A stretch of 64,000 bases of DNA from Erythrobacter colymbi. GTDB lineage: Bacteria; Pseudomonadota; Alphaproteobacteria; Sphingomonadales; Sphingomonadaceae. Position numbers and translations under genes: made by a program. The notes beneath the pieces are model-generated. The model ran no database searches. It saw only the letters and a list, made by a program, of their open reading frames with translations, and had not been told where the DNA came from. Positions 29,301 through 41,300 of this stretch are shown here, piece after piece (position 1 is the stretch's first letter; each line of letters begins with the position of its first letter). The stretch covers positions 521,001 to 585,000 of the forward strand of contig NZ_MUYK01000003.1 in NCBI RefSeq assembly GCF_002155685.1, in the 5' to 3' direction.

Positions 29301-32300
29301 GTGCCGGTAAAGGTCAGGGCGGCGGGATCGAACACCAGCCATGCCGGGAGCGCCGAACCGTCGGCCAACCGGGCGGTGACGGTGGTCGCCGCGTCGAGAT
29401 CGCTTCCCGCGAGTTCGAAGCGGGTCGCATGGTCTTCGCGCACGCGGTAGCCATCGAGGATCACGTCGCGCAGGCTGCGCTGGTCGGCGAGATCCGTCCC
29501 GCGCACGGTGATGTCGCGGTGGAAGGTGCTGCCGTTGGCCGGATCGCTGACCCACACCCGCACGGTGGTGCTCTGCGCGCCATCGGGCAGCGTGCCGCTG
29601 AAGCGCATCGTGGCCGGATCGAAGGTCAGCCCCTCGGGCACCTCGGCATCGACGGTGAAGCCCGCCGACAGGAAGCGATAGGCGAGCGCGCCGGCGATGC
29701 CTGCGCTCTTGAAGAACAGCACGTCACCTTCGGGCTCGACATCGTTGCCGAAGGCTTCGGCCGGGATGACGAACAGCGCGCCGTCTTCCAGACCCGCGAC
29801 CAGATCGTTGCGCAGGATCGCGCCTTCGTTGCGCGGCAGGACGGTGATCGAGACATAGGCGGTGGCGGTGCCCCCGCGCCCGTCGCTGACGGTGTAGCTG
29901 AAGCCCGCCGAGCCGTTGAAATCGGCGCGCGGAGCGAACTCGATCATGCCGGCAGCGTTGAACCGGACCTTGCCGTTCTCGGCAAAGCGCGACAGGCTTT
30001 CGATGACGAGGACATCGCCGTTCTCGTCGCGGTCGTTCGCGAGCAGGGTCGCCGGATCGATCACCAGCACCCGGTCTTCGAGCGTGCGCAGCCCGTAGTC
30101 GTTGAAGGCGCGCGGGGGATCGTTGTCGGGCCGCACGAACAGATTGTAGCGCAGCACGCTCGAAGCGCCGCGCGCGTCGATCACCTCGTATTCGATGAAG
30201 GCCGCGCCGAGACCCCCGGCGGTGAACACGAAGTTGCCCGTGGCATCGTCACGCAGGATGCTGCCGCTGCTCGCCGGGTTCGCGTCCGCGCCGCCGAACA
30301 GGCCGACGAAGGTGACCGCGTCGCCTTCGATGTCGTAGCTGTTGGCGAGCAGATCGGCGACGGTGATCGTCGCGCCCTGGCTCAGGCGGAGGCGGCGGAC
30401 GTCGTCCTTCGCCCGCGGTGCATCATTGACCGGCGTGACGAACACCTCGACCGCCGCGGTCGAGGTCGCGCCGTCGGCATCGCGCAGCGTGTAGGTGAAG
30501 CCTGCCGCGCCGAAGAAATCGGGGCGCAGCTTGAACTCGAGATAGTCGCCCTTGATGCTGCCGCTCATGTTCGAGCCGGAGAAGGAATAGTCCCGGTCCT
30601 TGAACGGATCGATCCCCTCGCCCGCCTGATTGGTCAGCGGAGCGAGCGCCGAAATGGTCAGCAACTCGGCCAGCGCATCGCCGTCGATATCGAAATCATT
30701 GGCGAGCAGGCTGTCGATCCGGATGCGCAGGATGTTGTCTTCGACCGCGAAGACCAGCGGGTCGTTCACCGCCGTGGGGGCATCATTGACCGGTGCGATA
30801 TTGACCTCGACCCGCGCCGTGCTCTCGCGCCCGTACGCGTCGCGCACGATGTAGCTGAAAAAGGCATCGCCGTTGAAATTGGGCGCGCCGAGGAATTCGA
30901 TCATCCCGTCTTCGCGCACCCGTGCGGTGCCGTTCTGGGCGCCGGCGATCCCCACCAGGGCAAGGCCGGTCACATCCTCGGCGTCGTTTTCGATGAGGCG
31001 CGCGGGATCGATCAGGATGACCTCGTCCTCGCGGGCGAAGTGCACCAGATCGTCCTCGGCATTGAAGCGGCCGATCCGCTGGAGCGCTTCGAGAATGTCG
31101 CGGTCCCAGACCGTGCCGTTGGCGAACACCACCTCCTCGATCCCGGTTTCCCGGCCGAGGAAGTGACCGGTCACGCGCACGGTATCGATCAGGAACCCGT
31201 CGCCGCGCTCGAATTCGAGGAACAGGTCATCGCCGAGCCGCAGGACCGAGACGTCCTTGGCACCGATGCCGGCGGCCAGCACCAGACGGTCGGTATCGGC
31301 GGCATTGCCGAGTTCGATGATGGTGTCCGCGCCGCTGTCCTTGCCGAACAGGTAGGTATCCGAGCCCGCGCCGCCCTCAAGACGGTCAGCGCCCGCGCCG
31401 CCGTCGAAGACGTCATTGCCCGCGCTGCCGACGAAGCGGTCGTCGTAGTTCGAGCCAATCAGCTTCTCGATCCCGGCGAGCACATCGCCGAGCGCTTCGC
31501 CCGACAGGCCGAGGCCTTGCGCGAGGTCGACATGCACGCCTTCGTCGGCGCTTGCGTAATCGGCAGTGTCGAACCCGCCGCGCCCGTCGATCAGGTCCGC
31601 TCCGCGCCCGCCGCGCAGGCGGTTGTCGCCATCATCGCCGCGGATGATGTCGTCGTGGAAGCTGCCCTCGACGATTTCGATATTGGCGAAGGTGTCGCCC
31701 AGCGCATCGCCGCCCCCGGCGGTGCTGTCCGCCAGGTCGATGGTGACGCCGCTGGCCGACTGCGCATAGTCGGCAACGTCGATGCCTTCGCCGCCGTCCA
31801 CGTGGTCCGCGCCCTGCCCGCCGCTCAGCCGGTCGTCGCCCGCGCCGCCCAGAAGCAGGTCGTTCCCGCGCCCGCCGCGCAGGATGTTCGCGCCCGCATC
31901 GCCTTCGAGGGTATCGTCGGCATCGGTGCCGGTGAGGTTCTCGATGCCGGTCAGCACGTCGCCCGTGGCATTGCCGCCGGTCGCGGTGCCCGCGGCAAGC
32001 GAGATCGCAACGCCCACGGCTTCGAGGGCGTAACTGGCGGTGTCATTACCCGCGCCGCCCGCGATGATGTCGCCGCCCGAGCCGCCGGTGATGGTGTCGT
32101 TCCCGTCGCCGCCGGTCAGCGTGTCGTCGCCGTCGCGCCCGTCGAGAATGTCGTTGCCCGCCCCGCCTTCGAGCCGGTTGGCGAAGGCATTGCCGAACAG
32201 CTGGTCGTTCCAGTCCGAACCGATCAGCGCCTCGATCGCGATGTAGACATCGCCCTGCGCAAAGCCGCCCTGGCCGACGCGCGATTCGAGATCGGCGCGC

Positions 32301-35300
32301 AGACCGACGGTCGAGCCCGCGAAGGTGACGGTATCGAAGCCCGCGCCGCCATCGATGCGGTCGGCTCCGTCGCCGCCGTCGATGAGGTCGTCGCCCTCGC
32401 CCGCCTCGACGAAATCGTCGCCGCCGCCGGCAAGGATCAGGTCGTTGCCGGCGAAGGTGAGAATGCGGTCATCGCGATTGCCGCCGCGCACCTCGTCCGC
32501 TGCCGCCGTGCCCTCGATGTAATCGACGCGCGGCGAGCCGTTGATGAGGCCGGTGTAGATGTCGGCCACCGTAGCGTGGGCAAAGCCGACATCCTCGGCG
32601 CCCTGATCGTCGGCGATGCGGTATTCGATCACGAAATCGCCGGTGAAGCCCGGCTGGAAGCGCGCGACCACGAAGCTCTCGCCGCCCCAGTTCACCACCT
32701 CGAAGCTGCCGACCGGCACGCGCTCGCCCAGTTGCAGGCGGGCGGCGTCGTAGATCGCATCGACCCCGACGAAGGTCGGGAAGGGGCGATTGGGATTGTC
32801 GAGATCGATGTCGCGGCGACCATCGCCGTCAATGTCGAGCGCTTCGATATCGAAGTCGTTGGCGAGCAGGTCGGTCACCCGGATCACCAGCGGCACATCG
32901 CGCTGGGTAACGAAGCCGAGGTCCTCGCCCACGGTCGGATCGTCGTTCGACGGCACGATGACGATATCGACCTTGCCCTCGCCGATGCCGTCGGCGTTGT
33001 CGGTCACCCGATAACGGAAGCCGCCCGAACGGGTCGCGTCGCGGAACGGGGTGAACAGCAGATCGCCATCGGCATTGAATTCGAGCGTGCCGTTGAGCGG
33101 CCCGTCGCTGATCGACCGGAACCAGTTGAGGAAGGTCAGCGGATCGCGGTCGATATCGGTGTCGTTCGCCAACAGCGCGGCGATGGGGATGACGGTCGGG
33201 ACATCCTCGAACACAACGATGGTGTCGCGCCCGGCGACCGGCGGGCCATCGCCGACATTCTCGAAATAGAGCGTGACGATCCCGCCATCGACCAGCCCTT
33301 CGGGGTCGCTGATCAGGTAGCTGAAGGTCGCCTCGCCCCAGAAGTCGGCGTCGGGCGTGAAGATGATCGTGCCGCGATCGGTGATCGTGATGTCGCCGTT
33401 GACGGCATTGCCCGCGCTTTCGAATCGCACGGCAAAGCCTTCGACGTCGAAATCGTTCTTGAGCAGCTCAAGAATCGGGATCTCGATCGCAACATCCTCG
33501 AGACCGCGCAGGATCGGCAGCCTGTCGTCGGTGTAGCTGTCGTTGCGGGCATCCGGGCGATCATTGACCGCCTGATAGGCCAGCGTCGCGCGCGCCCAGT
33601 CGGCGCCGCCCTGACCATCGTCGATCTGGTATTCGAACCAGGCATCGCCGTTGAAGTTGGCATTGGGCTCGAACAGGATCGTCGCGTTGTCGAGCAGCCG
33701 GGCGCGCCCGCCCTGGCCCTGCCGCACGGCGGTGATCGTGACGGTATCACCATCACGCTCGATATCGTTGCCGAGCAGCTGGGCCGCGGCGATGACATAA
33801 GGGTTGTCTTCGAGAATCGGCTCGCCGGCCTGCGTCAGCGTGATCCGGTCGTCCTGCGCTTCGGGCGCATCGTTGACCGGCGAGAGCACGAAGTCGAGCC
33901 GCGCCGTCGCGGTGCCGCCCTTGCCGTCTGTGATGGTGTAATCGAAATAGGCCGGGCCCCAGTAGTATTCGCGCGGCGTGACGGTGATCAGCCCGTCCTC
34001 GCCGATCGAAACCCGGACGTTGGCGTTGTCGCTGACCGACAGCAGCCTGACAGAATCGCCATCCGGATCGCTGTCATTGGCCAGCAGCGTGCGCGGGTCG
34101 ACCGTGAAGCTGGTGCCCTCGACGACGGTCGGCGCGGTATCGTCGCGCGCGATCGGTGCGTCGTTGACCGGGGTGACGGTTATGAACACCCGCGCTTCGG
34201 CCCGCCCGCCTTCGGGGGTGTTGCCGATATAGCGGAACTGTGCCTGCCCGTTGAAATTGGCGGCGGGGGTGAAGGTGATGTTGCCGTCGCTCGCCAGCGC
34301 CACGGTGCCGCCGATCGCGCCAAACACCTGCCCGATGATCATCCTGTCGCCATCGCGGTCGTTGGACAGCAGCCGCTCGGCGCGGATGACCAGCGCGGTA
34401 TCCTCGGCGACCGCAAAGCCGGTGTCGTCGAAGGCGGTCGCGACCGGCCGCACGCGCAGGTCGATCTGCGAGGTGGCGAATCCGTTGCGTCCGTCGCTGA
34501 TCGTGTAGGTCAGCGTCGCCGGGCCGAAGAACCCAGCCGCGGCAGTGAAGCGGATATTGCCGTCGGCATCGAGGCTCGCCGTGCCAAATGTGCCCGCGTT
34601 CACCGCAATGATCGACAGCGGGTCGTTGTCGGCATCGAAGTCGTTGCGCAGGATCGTGCTCGCCGCGAGCACCAGTTGCTGGCCGGCGGTGACCGAGAAG
34701 AACCCGTCGGCGTTGGCCGTGGGCGCGAGGTTGTCGAGCTTCTGGAGCAGCGCCGCCTTGTCCCACACCACGCCGTCGGCAAACGTGTAGCGTTCGACCC
34801 CGCGCGCTCCGCTGGCGAGCGCGTCGACCACCGTCAGACTGTCGGCCGTGCTGCCCCCGATCCGGAACAGCACCGTCTCGCTGCCGCGGAAGATGCGTTC
34901 GACCGACACGAGGCTCGAAGCGATATCGAGGAAGGTGACCGTGTCGTCCGCCGAATTGCCGAACTCCTCGATCCTGTCGTTCCCCGATCCGCGCGCGAAC
35001 TGGTAGGTGTCGTCCCCTGCATCGCCGATCAGCGTGTCGTTGCCGGCCCGCGCGCGGAACAGGTCCGCGCCGTCATAGCCGTAGACCGCATCATCGCCCG
35101 CACCGTCGATGAACTCGAGCGAGCGTGCGCGCATCGCGTCGCGGCTCCAGCGGGAGCCGTCGGCGAATTCGATCGTGATGGTTTCATTGCCCGCGTTGCC
35201 TGCCGCAAGCGCGCCCACCAGCGTCACCCGGTCGCCGCTCTGCGCGAGGGTCAGCACGAGATCGGTGCTGGTCGGGTTGGCCCGCACGGCCGAGATCACG

Positions 35301-38300
35301 TCGCCGGGCAGATAGTCGGCAAGGCTCAGCACATCGGTGCCCGCGCCCAGCGCGTCGACCCGGTCGTCCCCGTCGCCGCGGCGGTAGACGTAGGTATCGT
35401 TGCCGCCCACGCCCGCAGTCAGGTCATCGCCAAGGCCGCCGCCGATCGTGTCGTCGTTGCCGGTGCCGACAATGAAGTCGTCCCGGTCGCTGGCAGAGGC
35501 CGCCAGTGCGCGGGTGCGGATATCGTCGAGACCGATGATCGTGCCATCGTCGAGGCGGACGGATTCCACCCCTTCATCATTGGTGCCGAGGCCACCGATG
35601 ACCACGATCTGGTCATTGGTTCCGGCAAAGCGGATCACCAGATCGGCGCTCCCCGCGCTGCGCGCGGAGAATTGCAGCTCCTGCGCGGTGTAGCCCGAAA
35701 TCGCCAGCACGTCGCGCGCGGCGTCGGTCGAACCGGGGAACGGCCGGATGTGGCCATCATCGATGACGTCGCTGCCATCGCCGCGGGCGAAGACATAGGT
35801 GTCACCGCCCTGACCGCCCGAGAGGCGATCATTGCCGAGGCCCCCGGTCAGCACGTTGTCGCCGGCGTTGCCGGTGATCGTGTCGTCGCCGAAGGTGCCG
35901 CTGCGGGCGATCAGGTCGGTCGTCGACCAGACAGTGCCATCGGCGAACTCGATCCGCTCGATCGCGCCGCCGCCCAGCGCATTCTCGATCCGGATGCGAT
36001 CATTGGTCCCGCGCAAGGCAAGCACGAAGGCTGCGCCGTCGGCGCTCTGGGTGACGGCAATGTCCGCAGGGACAATGTCGGCGGCGAACACCAGCCGGTC
36101 GTTAAGGCCGCCGGTATCGACGATCCGGTCATGCCCGCCGCCGCGTGCGAAGCGATAGGTGTCGTTGCCGAGCCCGCCTTCGAGGCGGTCGTGCCCGGCC
36201 TCGCCGTCGATATCGTCGCTGCCGTCGAAGCCGATCAGCACGTCATCGCCCGCGCCGCCGCGCAAGCTGTCGGCTCCCGCCGAGCCGAGCAGCAGATCGT
36301 CCCCGTCGCTCGCGCTGCGCAGCCGCTGGGCCAGGCCCGCGCGATCCCACAGCGTGCCGTCGGCGAAGGCGATTTCGGGCAGACTCGCCTCGAAGGAGCC
36401 GCCAGTGAGCACATCGATGCGGTCGTCGCTTCCGGCGATCCGGACCGAAATCCGGTCGGCCAGAACGACGAAGCGGATATCCTCGGGCGCGATGCCTGCT
36501 TCAAAGGCAATGCGGTTGATGCCCGCGCGGTCGTCGATGACATCCTGCCCGTCGCCGCGCGCGAAGACGTAGCGGTCATCGCCCAGCCCACCTTCGAGCC
36601 GGTCGTTGCCGATGCCGCCGACAAGCGTGTCGCCCGCGACTGACCCGACTAGGCGGTCGTTGCCGCCCGCGCCTTCGACGATGACGCCCGGGGCAAGCGG
36701 ATCGACCTTGCGCAGTTGCACATTGTCGAGCGACGCGCCCCGCCCGTCACCATAGCCGGTGGAGACGAAGGTAAGCTGGTTGTTCCCCGCCAATGCCGTG
36801 AGCGCGATCGTGGACGTGCGCATCGCAAGGCCGCTTTCGGCGAAGCTCGCCACGGTCTGGCCGTTCCAGCGCACCTCGAAGGAGCCTGACGCAGGCTCGA
36901 CGCGGTTGGCGTGATCGAAGGTGAGGATCAGTTGATCGCCCGCCGCAAGACCCGAAATGGTCTGCGAGACGCGCATGTTGCGGAAGGATTCTTCAAGGTC
37001 GAGCCAGTAGCGGCCATCGCTGGCTGCCACACCTTCAGCCCCGCTGATGACCAGTTCGAAGGGTGTGCCGAATTCGTCAACCCAGCCCGGAACGTCGACA
37101 ACCTGACCGAAGCCCCACCAGGCCAGCGCTCCGCCCGAAAAGATTTCGAAACTGCCGTTGACGACGAGATTGGCGCCCACTGCCGGCGCTATCGCGAAGA
37201 TCGTGTCGTCGCCTGCGGTAGGCACGGTCGCGCGGGCGACAATGTCGGCCCACGCGATCTCGCTGCCGTCGGCGAAGCGAAGGGTTTCGATCGCGGTATT
37301 GCCCCACAGGATTGCGTCGCGGATGACGAGGGCGTCCTCGGTGCCCGCGATCGCGAGCTCGACATGGCGTCCGTCAACCTGCCGGACGGTCAGCTGGGAA
37401 AGCGTGATGCCGGCCCCGAACACGATCGCGTCGGCACCGCCGAGGTCGGAGATCTCGTCACGGCCATCGCCGCGCGCGAAGTAGTAGAGGTCCGCGCCCG
37501 TGCCACCAAACATGCGGTCCGCGCCCGCGCCGCCGGTGAAGACATCGCTGTCCGCGCCGGGGTTCTCGGGAGAGCCGCCGTAGAGCACGTCATTGCCGCG
37601 CCCGCCCGACAGCCAGTCGTTGCCGGGCCCGCCGACGAGCACGTCGTCGCCGTCCTCGCCCGCCAGCCGGTCTTCGCCTTCGCCGCCGTCGATCCGGTCG
37701 TTGCCGGTGCCGCCGCGCAGGCGGTCCGCGCCGCCAAAGCCGCTGATCGTGTCGTCACCGCCATTGCCCGCGATGCGGTCGTCTGTCTGCCCGCCGACGA
37801 TCACATTGCCGTTGTCGTCGTCGTTGATCTCGACCGCGACCAGCAGCGGGAAGGCAAAGCCGCTCATGTTCTCGGGCACGAGCGTGCGCGGATTGGTGCC
37901 GCGCAGGCGCACCACTTCGCGCAAGGTTTCGTCGGCGGTGCGATAGCTGATGGTGGTGTCGGAGCCGTCCTCGCCGATCACCAGCACGCCATCGGTGAAC
38001 GGATTCCGCCCGTCCGCGCCCATGATGCGCAGCACATCGCCGCTCGCGCCGCCCTGAAAATCGGTAATGATGTCCGCCGGACCGGAGAAGTTGGCAAGCA
38101 GGGCAAGATCGAGCGTGCCGAAGGTATCGCGGCCCGCGCCGCCGGTGAAGATATCGACCGCAGCATCGTCGGCCAGCCCTTCGAGCAGGTCGGCATCCGC
38201 GCCGCCGTCGAGCGTATCGCGACCGGCCCCCGCGATCAGGCGGTCCGCGCCCTCGCCGCCAACCAGCGTGTCATCGCCTTCGCCGGCGCTGAGGAAGTCG

Positions 38301-41300
38301 CCGCCCTCCTCGCCCAGCAGGCGATCATTGCCCGCGTCGCCGAACATGCGGTCCGCACCGGTGCCGCCGCGCAGCTCGTCGTCGCCGTCCCCGCCATTCA
38401 GCAGGTCATTGCCCGAGCCGCCTTCGATGAGATCATTGCCCGCGCCGCCATCGATGGTGTCGTTGACCATCCAGTCGGCCGAAATGACGCCGTTGCGCAC
38501 CGTGGCCACCAGCACGCCATCCGCGCCGATGTTGCCGGGCGTCGTATCGAGCAGAGTGGCATCATCGTCCGCGACGGGGAATTCGTAGCGGGTCGTGCCG
38601 ATCGTCACATAGGGCCTGAGGCTCGGGAACGGGGCCGACCAGCGGATATCCTCGTACCGATAGATCACATCGAAGCTGTCCGGCCCGAGGATCCGGATCT
38701 GCACCTGGAAGGCATTGGGGGTCTGGCCCCGCGACCAGCGTCCGACGTCATCCCAGGTGACGGTGATGGTCTTGGTGGCTTCGTCGAAATCGTACCAGAC
38801 GCGGTTCGATCCGGTGCTGTTGCCCCCGGCGCTAGGCGTCAACTCGCCGGCGCGCGTGTCCACGTCGTGTTCGAATAGACCCAACCGCAGCGAGCCGATC
38901 CGGACGAGCCCGTTGTTGTCGATGGTGATGCCGGAGACCGAACTGCCGCCGACGGCAATCGACCCGTTGTTGAAGGTGGCCGGAAGGGCCACGAAGTCCG
39001 TGCCTTCGTCGCGCAAGGGCGTGGCCGCCTCGCCGAAGCCGCGCGCACCGCCGAGGTTGTTGACAAGCGCCTTGCCGAGCGGACCGAAATAGGTGGCCAG
39101 ATCGTTGAGGGTCTCGACATCGCCGCGGTCGCCGATCAGGTGATCGTCACCGCGATCGCCGCGGATGATGTCATTGCCCTGCGCGCCGTCGATGACGTCG
39201 CCCGAAATGCTGCCGATGAAGACCTCGTCCGCAGCGGTTCCGGTGATGATCTGCGCATCGAAGCGCGGCAGCTGGAGGCCGCCGAAATGGCGCGGCTGCA
39301 AAGCGCCCACCGCGATCCCCGTCAGGCGCAGCGCCGGGACGAAGCCCGCGCCGTCGCCGAAATCGAGATAAACGAGGGTATCCGCCCCGTCCGGAGCGAG
39401 CGCGCCCGAAACGCCCGAAGGGAACTGAATCTGGTCGCCGCCTTCAAGATCGAAGTCGGTGATGATGTCGACCGGACGCGTCCCCGCCGGGAACGTCGGC
39501 CCGTTCTGCACGTCGCCCGGGGCAAAGCCCACTTCCGGGGTGCCGCCGCCGGGGGACAGGTAACCCGTCCCGATCAGGAAGATGTCTGCTCCGTCCCCGC
39601 CGGTGAGGATATCGATGCCGTCGTTCGCGGTGAACCCGCTCAGGACATCGTTGCCCGCGCCGCCATCGAACTGGTTGGCACCTGCATTGTCGAACAGGAA
39701 ATCGTTGCCGTCACCGCCTTCGAGACGGTCGTTGCCGAGACCGCCATCAAGCCAGTCGCCGTCCGCCCCGCCACGCAGCGTGTCGTTGCCGTCGCCGCCG
39801 TAGAGATCGTCGAAACCGCTCTCGCCCTCGAGCAGGTCATCGCCCTCATCGCCGTAGAGGCTGTCCTGACCGTCCCCGCCGCGTAGCGTGTCGTTGCCGC
39901 CCCCGCCCGACAGATAGTCCTGATCCGTTCCGCCTTCGAGGAGATCGTTGCCGTCCTCGCCGAACAGCTGGTCAAACCCGATGCCGCCGCGGATCGTGTC
40001 ATTGCCCGAGCCGCCGAAGATCACATCGTCGTTCTGCGGATCGAACCCGATCAGGTCGCGGCCGCGCAGCTGGAAGGCCCAGACCCCGGTGGTGCGCAGG
40101 TTGCCGGGATCGGTATCGAGCAGGCTCGAAGAGCGCTCGCCATCGAAGGAGTAATAGAAGCTGCCGGACTCGAGGTAGGGGCGGAAGCCGTAATAAAGCC
40201 ACTCGATCGACTCATAGCGGTAGATAATGTCGAGATCGTCGGCCCCGTTGACCCTGATCTGCAGCTGGAAGGCATTGGGCACGCGGCCGTTGTTAAACGA
40301 CCCGACGTCGTCCCAGGTGACGGTGATCGTCTGGGTGGCGGCATCGAAATCGTACCAGATGCGGTTGCTGCCGGTGCTGTTGCCGCCCGCACTGGGGGTC
40401 ATCGCGCCGGTATCGGTATCCACCAGATCGGGGAAGATCCCGAGCCGCAGACTGCCGATCGACACCACCCCGTCATCGTCGATGGTGATCTGGTTGATGA
40501 CCGTCCCGTCGAGCTCGATCGCACCGCCCGCGAAATCCGCCGGCAGGGTAATCGTGAGGTCCTGATTGTCCGCCGGCGGCAAGGCCGCCTCGCCGAAGCC
40601 CGCAGGCCCGCCAAGCCCGTTGACGAGCGCGTTGGTGACGCCCGCGAAATAGGCCTTGAGCGCGGCCGAGCCCTCATAGGGTTGGCCCTCGTCGCCGATC
40701 AGCGTGTCATTGCCCGCCCCGCCATAGATCGTGTCGGAGCCGAAGTTCCCCCGGATGGTGTCGCCGAACGGGGTGCCTTGCAGCTCATCATCGCCGTCGG
40801 TGCCGTCGATCATCAGCTCGGCGGGGTTGACGAAGGTGGCGTTCTCGAAGTTCGCGGCCGTCAGAGTCGTGGCGTCGACGCCGATCAGCCGGGCGAGTTC
40901 GCGCAGTTCCTGATTGTTGCTTGCCGCCGAAATGACCGTGTCGTTGCCATCCTGCTCGGCGACCATGACCCAGCCCGTGCTCCACCACGGCGGAAGGATC
41001 GCGAGCACCTCGCCCGACAGCGCGTCGAAATCGGTGATGACGACCGGGGCATAGGCCGGGACGATCTCGAACCGGTCAACCCCGGCGCCGCCGGTCAGAC
41101 TTGCCGGGTCACCCGGCCGTATCTGGTCTCCGAAGCGGTAGCCCCGCTCGGCCACGCGCAGCACATCGTCACCCTCGCCGCCGAACAGGGCGTCGATGCC
41201 GGCTCTGCCAGTGGTGAGCAGATCATTGCCCCCGCCACCGAAGATCAGATCATCGCCATCGCCGCCGAACAGCTGGTCGTCGCCCTCGGTGGCATAGCCT

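Noticed and set aside
27137..36643. Plus-strand open frame of 3,168 codons
   Set aside because: It is fully antisense to the giant gene, whose translation shows clear domains. The plus-strand product is Arg/Asp/Ala-rich without domains, as expected from GC-rich codon bias that removes stops from this frame.
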